A stretch of 64,000 bases of DNA from positions 514,056-578,055 of the forward strand of contig NZ_JACSQI010000002.1 of NCBI RefSeq assembly GCF_014836715.1, read 5' to 3'. The DNA comes from Escherichia whittamii. GTDB lineage: Bacteria > Pseudomonadota > Gammaproteobacteria > Enterobacterales > Enterobacteriaceae. How positions within the stretch are numbered: the first letter of the stretch is position 1; every line of letters starts with the position of its first letter. This document shows positions 7,658 through 16,824 of this stretch, piece by piece. The translations under genes were made by a program, and so were the position numbers. The notes beneath the pieces are model-generated. The model worked only from the letters and a program-made list of their open reading frames with translations, made no database searches and had not been told where the DNA came from.

Positions 7658-7733
7658 TGGCTCCTCTGACTGGACTCGAACCAGTGACATACGGATTAAC
7701 AGTCCGCCGTTCTACCGACTGAACTACAGAGGA
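7658..7733 (-). tRNA. asnT: tRNA-Asn(GUU)
   Basis: A 76-base cloverleaf starts TCCTCTGTAGTTCAGTCGG, has the anticodon GTT in CTGTTAATC and an encoded CCA. It is identical to three other copies in the window. The symbol is inferred from its neighbour mtfA. Its promoter on the same strand reads TTGACA then TAATATT. Its 3' end is the insertion site of the elements to the left. Confidence 0.97.
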
Positions 7734-7833
7734 ATCGTGAGAACGAGGCGAATATTACTTAGCAGCGCAGCGAGTGTCAACACTAAAATTCGCAAGCCAT
7801 TTCAATCGGTTAATTAAGCAACAAAATTTATAT

Positions 7834-8631
7834 TTAATGAACATTTGGTACTGAACAGGAGTCTGGCCCATTGGCATTTCGTAGCCGTTGTAATGGATCC
7901 TGTTTATAAAATTGGCAGAAGCGTTGCCACAGCGAAGGGAAGCGTGGCGCAAAAAGCTCGGGTGCACTAAAAAAGTATTCGGAAAGCACGGCAAAACATT
8001 CTGCTGGGTCACTGGCAGCATAAGCATCGATGCTGGAGGCATTTTCGCCCACTAACTCAATTTCTTCCTGAATGTTATCCATCGCAGCATGAAGATCGTG
8101 TTCCCATCCAGCGACCTCACGTAAAGAAATAAAGGGAACCCCACTGGCGCGATCGCCATTTCGTGTATCCAGTTTATGTGCAACTTCGTGGATAATCAGA
8201 TTAAAGCCCGAGGCATCGAAAGAATCTTGTATATCGAGCCAGTTCAGCACAATTGGGCCCTGCTGCCAGCTTTGTCCTGATTGAACGATACGCTGATTAT
8301 GCACCAGCCCTATATCGTCTTCCCATTCATCGTCTACCACAAATGGCGCAGGATAAATTAGCACTTCATGAAAACCATCCAGCCATTCCAGTCCAAGCTC
8401 CAGGACAGGCAAGCAGAAAAGTAAGGCGATGCGACTACTTTTCAATGCATCAAGTTCAAATCCTTGTAGCGGAACCAGTCTTTTTTGCTGCAAAAAACGT
8501 TCGGCAAGAGTGACTAGTTTGCTTTGCTCCTGCTCTGTCAGACATGTCAAAAGAGGTATCGCCAGAGCTTCCTTCCATGGGAGCGTATGTTCATGATCTG
8601 TTTCTTGTACTTTCCAGGGCCACTTAATCAT
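7834..8631 (-). CDS. mtfA: Mlc-regulating zinc metallopeptidase MtfA
   Basis: This 265-residue protein starts [10 protein letters not shown] and is nearly identical to K-12 MtfA (YeeI). The zinc-binding HEVAH motif lies near residues 149-153 in [21 protein letters not shown], with further conserved residues in [14 protein letters not shown]. MtfA is cytoplasmic, binds the repressor Mlc (DgsA) and so affects ptsG expression; it also has aminopeptidase activity. The start at 8631 gives the usual family length, while the frame extends 13 codons upstream without support. Confidence 0.95.
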   Translation of the reverse strand: MIKWPWKVQETDHEHTLPWKEALAIPLLTCLTEQEQSKLVTLAERFLQQKRLVPLQGFELDALKSSRIALLFCLPVLELGLEWLDGFHEVLIYPAPFVVDDEWEDDIGLVHNQRIVQSGQSWQQGPIVLNWLDIQDSFDASGFNLIIHEVAHKLDTRNGDRASGVPFISLREVAGWEHDLHAAMDNIQEEIELVGENASSIDAYAASDPAECFAVLSEYFFSAPELFAPRFPSLWQRFCQFYKQDPLQRLRNANGPDSCSVPNVH

Positions 8632-8724
8632 CGTTTTGCTCGCAAACTCGTCACTTGAACAAAATTGCACGGACAGGGACTGTTAAAATGCCAAATTTCC
8701 TGGCATCATGGCAACCATCTGAAC

Positions 8725-8814
8725 GGAGAGATGCCGGAGCGGCTGAACGGACCGGTCTCGAAAACCGGAGTAGGGGCAACTCTACCGGGGGTTCAAATCC
8801 CCCTCTCTCCGCCA
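8725..8814 (+). tRNA. serU: tRNA-Ser(CGA)
   Basis: The 90-base gene has the long variable arm of a serine tRNA (GTAGGGGCAACTCTACC), anticodon CGA in the loop CTCGAAA, and an encoded GCCA end. It corresponds to serU of K-12. Confidence 0.95.
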
Positions 8815-9161
8815 ATCATTCAAGCAATTAGCTCGCCTGGTGTCAGTGACACAAATCCCATTAGGAAAATTCAAAAAAATCCATCAGAGAAAAATAGTGT
8901 CAGACGAGTATGCGTTGTGGCTTTAGCATTCACATTTTTCTGTCCAACGCGGTTATGATATGCAACTGAACTCATAATTATGTATCGTTTCCAGCATATT
9001 ACAGTCCCCCCCTTCCGGACCTTCATCCTCAGTTTCTGACATAAAAACATTTGCAGATGCTTTCTGTCGCGGTAGTCTCATTAGGCTCGTTTATAGATCG
9101 ACGGCAATGTGAGTTACCTTTTCCATACTAATTATAAAAAGACAGTACAAACAGGATCACT
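8815..9161. other. intergenic region, serU to shiA
   Basis: About 350 bases hold no gene that I can support. The last part should contain the shiA promoter and leader (AT-rich sequence ATACTAATTATAAAAAG about 30 bases before the start). No repeat or terminator was recognised. Confidence 0.6.
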
Positions 9162-10478
9162 ATGGACTCCACGCTCATCTCCACGCGTCCCGATGAAGGA
9201 ACGCTTTCGTTAAGTCGCGCCCGACGCGCTGCGTTAGGCAGTTTCGCGGGTGCCGTCGTCGACTGGTATGATTTTTTACTCTATGGCATTACCGCCGCAT
9301 TAGTGTTTAATCGCGAGTTTTTCCCGCAGGTAAGCCCTGCAATGGGAACGCTCGCCGCATTTGCCACCTTTGGTGTCGGTTTCCTTTTCCGTCCGCTCGG
9401 TGGTGTCATTTTCGGCCATTTTGGCGACCGCCTGGGGCGTAAGCGCATGTTGATGCTTACCGTCTGGATGATGGGCATCGCCACTGCATTGATCGGCATT
9501 CTCCCTTCGTTCTCAACTATTGGCTGGTGGGCACCAATTTTACTGGTGATGCTGCGAGCTATTCAGGGATTTGCTGTTGGCGGCGAATGGGGAGGCGCTG
9601 CGCTGCTGTCCGTTGAGAGCGCGCCCAACAACAAAAAAGCCTTTTACAGTAGCGGCGTCCAGGTTGGTTACGGAGTAGGGTTACTCCTTTCAACCGGACT
9701 GGTTTCACTGATCAGTATGCTGACAACTGACGAGCAATTTTTAAGCTGGGGTTGGCGCATTCCTTTCCTGTTTAGCATCGTACTGGTGCTGGGTGCATTG
9801 TGGGTGCGCAATGGCATGGAGGAGTCCTCTGAATTTGAACAACAGCAGCATAATCAAGCGGCAGTGCAAAAACGCATCCCGGTTATCGAAGCTCTGTTAC
9901 GGCATCCCGGCGCTTTCCTTAAGATTATTGCGCTGCGACTGTGCGAGTTGCTGACGATGTATATCGTTACCGCCTTTGCACTTAACTATTCGACCCAGAA
10001 TATGGGGCTGCCGCGCGAATTGTTCCTCAATATTGGTTTGCTGGTGGGGGGATTAAGCTGCCTGACAATTCCCTGTTTTGCCTGGCTTGCTGACCGCTTT
10101 GGCCGCCGCAAGGTTTATATTACAGGTGCATTAATCGGGACATTAAGCGCATTTCCGTTCTTCATGGCGCTTGAAGCTCAGTCCATTTTCTGGATAGTTT
10201 TCTTCTCCATTATGCTGGCGAATATTGCACATGACATGGTGGTTTGTGTGCAACAACCGATGTTCACCGAGATGTTTGGTGCCAGTTATCGCTATAGCGG
10301 CGCTGGCGTCGGATATCAGGTTGCCAGCGTGGTAGGCGGCGGATTTACACCTTTTATTGCCGCCGCTCTCATTACTTATTTTGCTGGAGACTGGCATAGT
10401 GTCGCCATTTATTTGCTGGCAGGCTGCCTGATTTCCGCAATAACCGCTCTGTTGATGAAAGACAATCAACGCACTTGA
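9162..10478 (+). CDS. shiA: shikimate transporter ShiA
   Basis: A 438-residue major facilitator superfamily symporter, equal in length to K-12 ShiA. The MFS signature GHFGDRLGRKRML is seen near residues 85-97 and a second LADRFGRRK in the C-terminal half. Twelve hydrophobic segments are expected. It imports shikimate across the inner membrane. A hairpin follows the stop. Confidence 0.95.
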   Translation: MDSTLISTRPDEGTLSLSRARRAALGSFAGAVVDWYDFLLYGITAALVFNREFFPQVSPAMGTLAAFATFGVGFLFRPLGGVIFGHFGDRLGRKRMLMLTVWMMGIATALIGILPSFSTIGWWAPILLVMLRAIQGFAVGGEWGGAALLSVESAPNNKKAFYSSGVQVGYGVGLLLSTGLVSLISMLTTDEQFLSWGWRIPFLFSIVLVLGALWVRNGMEESSEFEQQQHNQAAVQKRIPVIEALLRHPGAFLKIIALRLCELLTMYIVTAFALNYSTQNMGLPRELFLNIGLLVGGLSCLTIPCFAWLADRFGRRKVYITGALIGTLSAFPFFMALEAQSIFWIVFFSIMLANIAHDMVVCVQQPMFTEMFGASYRYSGAGVGYQVASVVGGGFTPFIAAALITYFAGDWHSVAIYLLAGCLISAITALLMKDNQRT

Positions 10479-10484
10479 TAGCCT

Positions 10485-10508
10485 GGCGAAGATCGTCCGA
10501 TCTTCGCC
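10485..10508 (+). terminator. hairpin after shiA
   Basis: GGCGAAGATC-GTCC-GATCTTCGCC is a perfect 10-bp stem directly after the shiA stop, followed by a loose T-rich stretch (TTACACTTTTGTTT). Confidence 0.6.
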
Positions 10509-10519
10509 TTACACTTTTG

Positions 10520-10537
10520 TTTCACATTCCTGTGACA
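10520..10537 (+). promoter_or_regulatory. probable PhoB box of amn
   Basis: TTTCACA and TGTGACA lie 11 bases apart, close to the two 7-base repeats of a pho box, about 45 bases before the amn start. amn is a known phosphate-starvation gene in E. coli, which supports the reading. Confidence 0.45.
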
Positions 10538-10579
10538 TACTATCGGAAGTGCGGTAATTGTATGGAACAGGAGAGACAT

Positions 10580-12034
10580 ATGAATAATAAGGGCTCCGGT
10601 CTGACCCCAGCTCAGGCACTGAATGAACTTGAAGCGCTGTATGAGCAATCTGTAGTCGCTTTACGCAACGCCATTGGCAAATATATTAAAAGTGGCGAAT
10701 TGCCTGATGAAAACGCCCGAAAACACGGTCTTTTTGTCTATCCATCATTGACCGTGACCTGGGACGGTAGCGCAACAAACCCTCCCAAAACACGCGCGTT
10801 TGGTCGTTTTACTCACGCTGGCAGCTACACCACCACCATCACCCGCCCTGCTCTCTTTCGTTCATATCTTAATGAACAATTAACTCTGCTGTACCAGGAT
10901 TATGGTGCCCATATTTCCGTGCAACCGTCAGAGCATGAAATTCCTTATCCGTATGTCATCGACGGCTCAGAGCTGACGCTTGATCGCTCAATGAGCGCTG
11001 GATTAACTCGCTATTTCCCGACAACCGAACTGGCACAAATTGGCGATGAAACGGCAGACGGCATTTATCATCCAACGGAATTCTCCCCGCTATCGCATTT
11101 TGATGCACGCCGGGTAGATTTTTCCCTCGCACGGTTACGCCATTATACGGGTACGCCAGTCGAACATTTTCAGCCGTTCGTCTTGTTTACCAACTACACA
11201 CGTTATGTGGATGAATTCGTACGTTGGGGATGCAGCCAGATCCTTGATCCTGATAGCCCCTACATTGCCCTTTCTTGTGCCGGCGGGAACTGGATCACCG
11301 CTGAAACCGAAGCACCTGAAGAGGCAGTTTCCGATCTTGCATGGAAGAAACACCAGATGCCCGCATGGCATTTAATCACTGCCGATGGCCAGGGTATTAC
11401 TCTGGTGAATATTGGCGTGGGGCCGTCAAATGCCAAAACTATCTGCGATCATCTGGCGGTGCTACGCCCGGATGTCTGGTTGATGATTGGTCACTGTGGA
11501 GGATTACGTGAAAGCCAGGCTATAGGAGATTACGTACTTGCGCATGCTTATTTACGCGATGACCACGTTCTTGATGCGGTTCTGCCCCCCGATATTCCTA
11601 TTCCGAGTATTGCTGAAGTGCAACGTGCACTTTACGACGCCACCAAACTCGTCAGCGGCAGGCCGGGTGAAGAAGTTAAACAGCGGCTACGTACTGGAAC
11701 TGTAGTAACCACTGATGACAGGAACTGGGAGTTACGCTACTCAGCTTCTGCACTTCGTTTTAATTTAAGTCGGGCCGTGGCGATTGATATGGAAAGTGCC
11801 ACCATTGCAGCACAAGGATATCGTTTCCGCGTACCCTACGGGACGCTACTGTGTGTTTCAGATAAACCGTTGCATGGTGAGATTAAACTTCCCGGTCAGG
11901 CTAACCGTTTTTATGAAGGCGCAATTTCCGAGCACCTGCAAATTGGCATTCGGGCGATAGACTTACTGCGCGCAGAAGGCGACCGACTACATTCGCGTAA
12001 ACTGCGAACCTTTAATGAACCACCGTTCCGATAA
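10580..12034 (+). CDS. amn: AMP nucleosidase
   Basis: A 484-residue enzyme starting MNNKGSGLTPAQAL behind GGAGAG, practically identical to K-12 Amn. It hydrolyses AMP to adenine and ribose 5-phosphate in the cytosol. The N-terminal AMP_N regulatory domain covers about residues 1-180. The phosphorylase-like catalytic domain follows, with VNIGVGPSNAKTICDHLA and GHCGGLRESQAIGDYV, and VAIDMESATIAAQGY near the end. The upstream frame from 10475 is not part of the gene. Confidence 0.96.
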   Translation: MNNKGSGLTPAQALNELEALYEQSVVALRNAIGKYIKSGELPDENARKHGLFVYPSLTVTWDGSATNPPKTRAFGRFTHAGSYTTTITRPALFRSYLNEQLTLLYQDYGAHISVQPSEHEIPYPYVIDGSELTLDRSMSAGLTRYFPTTELAQIGDETADGIYHPTEFSPLSHFDARRVDFSLARLRHYTGTPVEHFQPFVLFTNYTRYVDEFVRWGCSQILDPDSPYIALSCAGGNWITAETEAPEEAVSDLAWKKHQMPAWHLITADGQGITLVNIGVGPSNAKTICDHLAVLRPDVWLMIGHCGGLRESQAIGDYVLAHAYLRDDHVLDAVLPPDIPIPSIAEVQRALYDATKLVSGRPGEEVKQRLRTGTVVTTDDRNWELRYSASALRFNLSRAVAIDMESATIAAQGYRFRVPYGTLLCVSDKPLHGEIKLPGQANRFYEGAISEHLQIGIRAIDLLRAEGDRLHSRKLRTFNEPPFR

Positions 12035-12093
12035 TGAGTTCAGATCCTTTGCGTCATGAAAAGATGCGAAGGATTTGATTAAGTAACAAAGCA

Positions 12094-12120
12094 AAAAGCC
12101 CGCTATAAAAGCGGGCTTTT
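12094..12120 (+). terminator. terminator shared by amn and asnW
   Basis: AAAGCCCGC-TATAAAA-GCGGGCTTTT is an intrinsic terminator usable from both strands, for amn on the forward strand and asnW on the reverse. A second, longer imperfect stem (ATCCTTTGCGTC / GATGCGAAGGAT) lies at 12043-12077. Confidence 0.85.
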
Positions 12121-12128
12121 CAGAAATT

Positions 12129-12204
12129 TGGCTCCTCTGACTGGACTCGAACCAGTGACATACGGATTAACAGTCCGCCGTTCTACCGACTGAACTACAG
12201 AGGA
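12129..12204 (-). tRNA. asnW: tRNA-Asn(GUU)
   Basis: Identical 76-base copy of the tRNA-Asn genes. Its promoter reads TTGACA and TAATAT on the reverse strand with a GC-rich discriminator. No element is inserted here. Confidence 0.97.
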
Positions 12205-12333
12205 ATCGCGAGAACGGGGCGAATATTAACGATGCCCATCCACAATGTCAAAGCCTGTTTTTTAATTTTGAATCGTTTGCTGAAATAATCTGCGTTTTGT
12301 CGTTTATTCCGACACATCTGGCTTTTATTCATA

Positions 12334-13791
12334 CTATTTATGCTCGGGACGAGGGTATTTCCATAGCCATCGCCCTGTAACCATTCGCCAGTAAAACAGC
12401 ACAGCCCGCACGGCCCAGTCGGCAAACATCCCCATCCAGACCCCAACCACACCCCAGCCAAGCATGATTCCCAGCACATAACCGACTACTACCCGGCATC
12501 CCCACATACTTAACATAGAAACCCACATGGCGTAGCGTGCATCTCGAGCGCCTTTAAAACCGGCGGGCAGTACCCAGGAGGCAGACCAAATCGGCATAAA
12601 TAAAGCATTCAACCAAATAAGAATCACAACGACATGTTTAACCTGCGGATCCTGGGTATAAAACGACGCCATAATCCCGGCAAAGGGGGCTGTTAACCAG
12701 GCTATTGCCGTTAATCCTATAGTGGACAGCCAGAACACATGCCTCAATTGAATTTCTGCTTGCGCTCTCTGCCCTACCCCCAACCTTCGACCCGTAATGA
12801 TTGTAGAAGCAGATCCAAGTGCACTTCCTGGTAAATTGATAAGAGCTGCAATCGAAAAAGCGATAAAATTCCCGGCAATAACACTCGTCCCCATCCCGGC
12901 AACAAACATTTGTGTTAATAACCGCCCACTGGTAAATAATACGGATTCCACACTTGCTGGAATACCAATCCCCATGACTTCCCAGATAATGCTGAAATTC
13001 AATGGCTTAAAATAGCTTTTTAACGAGATCCGTAACGCAGGATTAAAACCAATCGCCAGAACCCACAAAATGGCGACAGTGCCAATATAACGGGAAATAG
13101 TTAATCCCAGTCCTGCCCCGACAAACCCCAACCCCTGCCATGAGAAAAGACCGTAAATCAATATGCCGCTAATAATGATATTAAGGATATTCAGACTACC
13201 ATTTATAAGAAGCGGTATTTTCGTATTCCCTGCACCGCGAAGTGCTCCGCTGCCAATCAAGGTGATAGCCGCCGCAGGATAACTGATGACTGTCAGTTCC
13301 AGATAAGTCAGCGCCAGTGCTTTCACCTGTGTCGTGGCCTCACCTGCAACAAAATCGATAATTTGCTCACCAAAATGATGAATAAGCGCTGCCAACAGTA
13401 CGGCAAACAATGTCATGATCACCAATGACTGCCGCGTCGCTACCCTCGCTCGCCGTCGATCACGCTTACCGAGGCTAAATGCCACAACGACTGTAGTACC
13501 AAGGTCGATAGCTGCAAAAAAAGCCATAACGACCATATTGAAACTGTCCGCCAACCCAACGCCTGCCATTGCATCTTTTCCCAGCCAACTGACCAGAAAT
13601 GTGCTCAGTACGCCCATCAACAGGACACAGGCATTCTCCATAAAGATAGGAACAGCAAGTGGAGTTATCTCACGCCAGAACAACACTTTGTAGCTCTTAC
13701 GTTTTGCGTGCCAGCGAGTGCCGTGAACAACCTGGCGTAAAGCTGAGGAGATATTCAAAACTGACCTTAATTGCAGAAAGTGAAACCACAT
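12334..13791 (-). CDS. yeeO: MATE-family exporter YeeO
   Basis: A multidrug-and-toxin-extrusion type inner-membrane transporter with about 12 segments, closely similar to K-12 YeeO, which exports flavins and dipeptides. The start was set at the ATG of MWFHFLQLRS (485 residues). The frame continues to a TTG at 13944, but that extension would contain the asnU promoter (TTGACA at 13907, TAAGAT near 13930), so it is unlikely to be translated. The C-terminus, RPEHK, is about 10 residues shorter than in K-12. Confidence 0.88.
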   Translation of the reverse strand: MWFHFLQLRSVLNISSALRQVVHGTRWHAKRKSYKVLFWREITPLAVPIFMENACVLLMGVLSTFLVSWLGKDAMAGVGLADSFNMVVMAFFAAIDLGTTVVVAFSLGKRDRRRARVATRQSLVIMTLFAVLLAALIHHFGEQIIDFVAGEATTQVKALALTYLELTVISYPAAAITLIGSGALRGAGNTKIPLLINGSLNILNIIISGILIYGLFSWQGLGFVGAGLGLTISRYIGTVAILWVLAIGFNPALRISLKSYFKPLNFSIIWEVMGIGIPASVESVLFTSGRLLTQMFVAGMGTSVIAGNFIAFSIAALINLPGSALGSASTIITGRRLGVGQRAQAEIQLRHVFWLSTIGLTAIAWLTAPFAGIMASFYTQDPQVKHVVVILIWLNALFMPIWSASWVLPAGFKGARDARYAMWVSMLSMWGCRVVVGYVLGIMLGWGVVGVWMGMFADWAVRAVLFYWRMVTGRWLWKYPRPEHK

Positions 13792-13951
13792 TTCAAATAA
13801 TGAGGGAGAATCAGCAAAGCTGCAAAGATTTTCGCCAGCAAATTGTCTGCAAATGCAACAAACTGTTGATAGAAACGGCAAACGGTTGAGAAATTTAAAA
13901 ATCAGGTTTGACAAAAAATTTTTCGCCGTTAAGATGTGCCTCAACAGCGAT

Positions 13952-14027
13952 TCCTCTGTAGTTCAGTCGGTAGAACGGCGGACTGTTAATCCGTATGTCA
14001 CTGGTTCGAGTCCAGTCAGAGGAGCCA
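13952..14027 (+). tRNA. asnU: tRNA-Asn(GUU)
   Basis: Identical 76-base copy, forward strand. Promoter TTGACA at 13907-13912 and TAAGAT about 17 bases on. Together with asnW it forms a long inverted repeat around yeeO. Confidence 0.97.
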
Positions 14028-14035
14028 GATTTCTG

Positions 14036-14064
14036 AAAAGCCCGTTTTATAGCGGGCTTTTTGT
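14036..14064 (+). terminator. terminator of asnU
   Basis: AAAAGCCCG-TTTTATAG-CGGGCTTTTTG follows the tRNA by 8 bases and abuts the convergent cbl gene. It is the near-identical counterpart of the asnW terminator. Confidence 0.85.
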
Positions 14065-15014
14065 TATATCTGATAATCAATTTCCTCTTCACTGTTTTCC
14101 ATCACCTGTTGCTTAATATCCTCAACCGACAGTCCTGCGTTGCACAGTTCCAGAAAACGCCAGACATAGTTACGCTGTAATTGTCCTCGTTTTAGCCCCA
14201 ACCAGACGGTATTAGCATCAAAAAGATGGCGCGTTTCCAGACGGATTAAATTTTCTTCCTCTTGTTCGCCACTGGATTGCTCGGCTACTATTCCAATCCC
14301 CAGACCAAGAGCGACGTAGGTTTTGATGACATCAGAATCCTGCGCACTCAATACAATATCTGCCAGCAAACCTTTGCGGACAAATGCGTCATCAATACGC
14401 GAGCGGCCTGTAATTCCCTGCCGGTAAGTGATCAACGGCCACTTCGCTATTGATTCCAGCGTCAATGGCGTAATTTTGGTTAAGGGGTGATTAACTGGAA
14501 CGAGCAAACTATGATGCCAACGAAACCATGGGAAGGCGACGAGTTGCAGATCATTGCTCAGACGCTCACTGGCGATGCCAATATCAGCCTCGCCATTTTG
14601 CAGCAACGTCGCAATTTCCTGTGGTGTCCCCTGGATAAGCTCAAGCCGCACTTCCGGGAAAAGTTCGCGAAAGGCTTTAATAACCTCCGGCAAGCTGTAG
14701 CGTGCCTGGGTATGCGTCGTTGCGATAGTGAGAACGCCAGATGTATTGTTGGTAAAAAGATCGGCAAGTCGACGAACATTACTGGCTTCATTCAAAATGC
14801 GTTCTGCAATGACCAGCAATGCTTTGCCCGGTTCAGTCATACCAAGCAGCCGCTTGCCCCGACGAACGAATATTTCTATTCCAAGCTCATCCTCCAGCTC
14901 TCGAATATGACGGCTAACGCCTGACTGTGAGGTAAAAAGCATATTCGCAACCTCTGTCAGGTTGTAATCCTGACGCGCAGCCTCGCGGATTATCTTTAGT
15001 TGTTGGAAATTCAC
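14064..15014 (-). CDS. cbl: LysR-type regulator Cbl
   Basis: This 316-residue protein starts MNFQQLKIIREAARQDYNLTEVA, with a winged helix-turn-helix at residues 1-60 (NMLFTSQSGVSRHIRELEDELG) and a substrate-binding-type effector domain. It is the CysB-like activator of sulfonate use (tau, ssu) under sulfate limitation. Position between asnU and nac matches K-12. K-12 cbl is itself activated by CysB and affected by Nac. Confidence 0.95.
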   Translation of the reverse strand: MNFQQLKIIREAARQDYNLTEVANMLFTSQSGVSRHIRELEDELGIEIFVRRGKRLLGMTEPGKALLVIAERILNEASNVRRLADLFTNNTSGVLTIATTHTQARYSLPEVIKAFRELFPEVRLELIQGTPQEIATLLQNGEADIGIASERLSNDLQLVAFPWFRWHHSLLVPVNHPLTKITPLTLESIAKWPLITYRQGITGRSRIDDAFVRKGLLADIVLSAQDSDVIKTYVALGLGIGIVAEQSSGEQEEENLIRLETRHLFDANTVWLGLKRGQLQRNYVWRFLELCNAGLSVEDIKQQVMENSEEEIDYQI

Positions 15015-15115
15015 GGTAAACTCCGGGCAGATCAGACATTCCGCTATTGTTAAAGTCTAACGCCCGGCATAACAAATAATAAAAACCCGCATCTTATTCC
15101 ATCCAGATATAACGT

Positions 15116-16033
15116 TTAGCTAACCAATTGCCATTGTCTTTTTTCCATGACTGGAGAACTAATCACTGACAATAACAGTTCTTTCACTGCCTGCGCCTGC
15201 GGCGACAGGTTTGCTCTGGCGGGTATATTCAATGACAAGGAGAGACTCATTGACGGCGTGGTAATACGTGACATCCAACCGTTAACTGCGCCACATAACG
15301 AGTACGCGGCCGATTCGGGTAATACTGCAACCCCCATGCCGCTGGCGATCGCTGCGGTAAGCGTAGCGATAGACTCAATTTCACCGATGACTTTTGCCGT
15401 GAGTCGCCGTAGAGAAAATGCCTCATCAACGCGGAGTCTCACGGCACTGTAATCGCCGGGAAGAAAGAGGTTCATTTGCGCTATAGCATTAACATCAACG
15501 CTTTGCCCTGGGCAATTCTGAGTTCCGACAAGAAAAAGATCTTCTTTTAACAAAGCCTGGCTGGATACGCCTACCACAGGGGAATGCTCGTAAATTACCG
15601 CCATATCAAGCTGACAATTTATAAGTTTATCGTTAAGAACAGCGCCACTATTTTCATGTAAAGAGATAACCACTTCCGGAAATTCGGCACGTACCGCCTG
15701 TAATAAGGGCATGGTGATCGCCGACGCAGCAGTTCCTGGCGCAAAGCCAATCGAAACTTGACCCGATAATGTCTGACCTACGTTATGTACCGCCAGTTGG
15801 GCCTGTTCACACTGACGCAAAATGGCCCGCGCATGCGCATAGAGTATTTTTCCGGCATCTGTTGGGGTAACGCCACGTTTAGTGCGAATCAAAAGTTGTT
15901 GGTCCAGCTCGCCTTCCAGTGTGGCGACCTGCTGACTGAGCGCAGGCTGCGCGATATGCAACACTTCGGCAGCCTGGGTCAGGCTACCAATATCTACAAT
16001 TTTTACGAAGTATTTCAGGCGTCTGAAGTTCAT
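15116..16033 (-). CDS. nac: nitrogen assimilation regulator Nac
   Basis: A 305-residue LysR regulator starting MNFRRLKYFVKIVDIG behind GGAGG. The helix-turn-helix is SLTQAAEVLHIAQPALSQQ at residues 18-36. Nac couples nitrogen limitation, sensed by NtrC and sigma-54, to genes read by sigma-70 RNA polymerase. The upstream region has a sigma-54 promoter and an NtrC site, so its regulation is visible here. Confidence 0.95.
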   Translation of the reverse strand: MNFRRLKYFVKIVDIGSLTQAAEVLHIAQPALSQQVATLEGELDQQLLIRTKRGVTPTDAGKILYAHARAILRQCEQAQLAVHNVGQTLSGQVSIGFAPGTAASAITMPLLQAVRAEFPEVVISLHENSGAVLNDKLINCQLDMAVIYEHSPVVGVSSQALLKEDLFLVGTQNCPGQSVDVNAIAQMNLFLPGDYSAVRLRVDEAFSLRRLTAKVIGEIESIATLTAAIASGMGVAVLPESAAYSLCGAVNGWMSRITTPSMSLSLSLNIPARANLSPQAQAVKELLLSVISSPVMEKRQWQLVS

Positions 16034-16088
16034 GTTGCCTCCGGTTTTTAAGAATCGGCCCAAGTGCCGCCATTACTTACAACCAGAT

Positions 16089-16104
16089 TGCAAAATGCTT
16101 GCCA
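16089..16104 (-). promoter_or_regulatory. sigma-54 promoter of nac
   Basis: On the reverse strand TGGCAAGCATTTTGCA matches the sigma-54 consensus TGGCACG-N4-TTGCA, with the -24 GG and -12 GC correctly spaced. It is about 55 bases before the nac start codon. Confidence 0.8.
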
Positions 16105-16220
16105 GTTTTATTTTGTCGTTGATGCGCAAGCTAACCGCCTGTCAAATAAGAGATTATGATAGTTTCGTCATTTGCTCTTGTTATCAGAAAAAGCGTTCCC
16201 TGCCCCATGACAGAAGGGTA

Positions 16221-16237
16221 TGCACCACGATGGTTCA
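16221..16237. promoter_or_regulatory. NtrC binding site upstream of nac
   Basis: TGCACCACGATGGTTCA differs in few positions from the NtrC consensus TGCACCA-N3-TGGTGCA and lies about 130 bases upstream of the sigma-54 promoter, a normal enhancer distance. Confidence 0.75.
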
Positions 16238-16357
16238 TTACCCAAAAGATTGAAAGCTCACCACTTTGTTGAAATTGGCAGCAAACAAACTAAAAAATGC
16301 ATTTCCCCCTTTGACATCCCCATGCACTGCCATTAATATGCGCCCCGTTCACACGAT

Positions 16358-16433
16358 TCCTCTGTAGTTCAGTCGGTAGAACGGCGGACTGTTAATCCGT
16401 ATGTCACTGGTTCGAGTCCAGTCAGAGGAGCCA
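16358..16433 (+). tRNA. asnV: tRNA-Asn(GUU)
   Basis: Identical 76-base copy, forward strand, with promoter TTGACA at 16311 and TTAATA 17 bases later. Its 3' end borders the decayed island at 16434-20142. Confidence 0.97.
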
Positions 16434-16494
16434 GATTTTAGTCTTGAGACATCTCTATGAGTCTTAAGATGTTTAAAAACAAGAAATTATATTT

Positions 16495-16529
16495 ACCCGG
16501 TTGTTTCAAAAGAAACCACCGGGTTTTTT
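16495..16529 (+). terminator. terminator after asnV
   Basis: ACCCGGT, then GTTTC / GAAAC, and ACCGGGT followed by TTTTTT form a strong intrinsic terminator. It resembles the sequence beyond the tRNA at 7658, so it came with the integrase-side end of the element. Confidence 0.75.
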
Positions 16530-16586
16530 GATGTCCATGGTTTTTGGGGGCTTCACGGTTCAGCGAGCAAAAGGAGCCCCCACGCT

Positions 16587-16754
16587 ATAGCATTAACAGA
16601 CACAGCTATTCGCAAGACTAAATCCTCTGACAACCCCTTCAAAATGACAGACAGTTCCGGACTGTACCTATTGGTCAAACATAATGGTTCAAAACACTGG
16701 TACATGAAGTACCGTATCGACGGCAAAGAGAAAAAGTTAGCCTTTGTCCCCTGA
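16587..16754 (+). pseudogene. integrase stub, start codon lost
   Basis: The frame reads IALTDTAIRKTKSSDN and GLYLLVKHNGSKHWYMKY and then stops. It matches the first 54 residues of the integrase at 6229-7491 with few changes. ATG has become ATA at 16587, and a TGA follows the FVP codons with all of the core-binding and catalytic domains gone. It lies directly behind asnV in the orientation of a P4-like integrase, so it marks a former insertion there. Confidence 0.9.
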
Positions 16755-16824
16755 TCACGCTGCGTAAGGTGTATCGGTTTTGTCAAAGTACCTGACGCTC
16801 GTGGATATGTATTTGTCGGGATAA

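Noticed and set aside
10475..10579. Upstream extension of amn
   Set aside because: It spans the shiA terminator and the likely Pho box; the ATG at 10580 has a proper binding site and matches K-12.
13792..13944. Longer yeeO start at a TTG codon
   Set aside because: The extension contains the asnU promoter; the internal ATG at 13791 gives a normal MATE protein.
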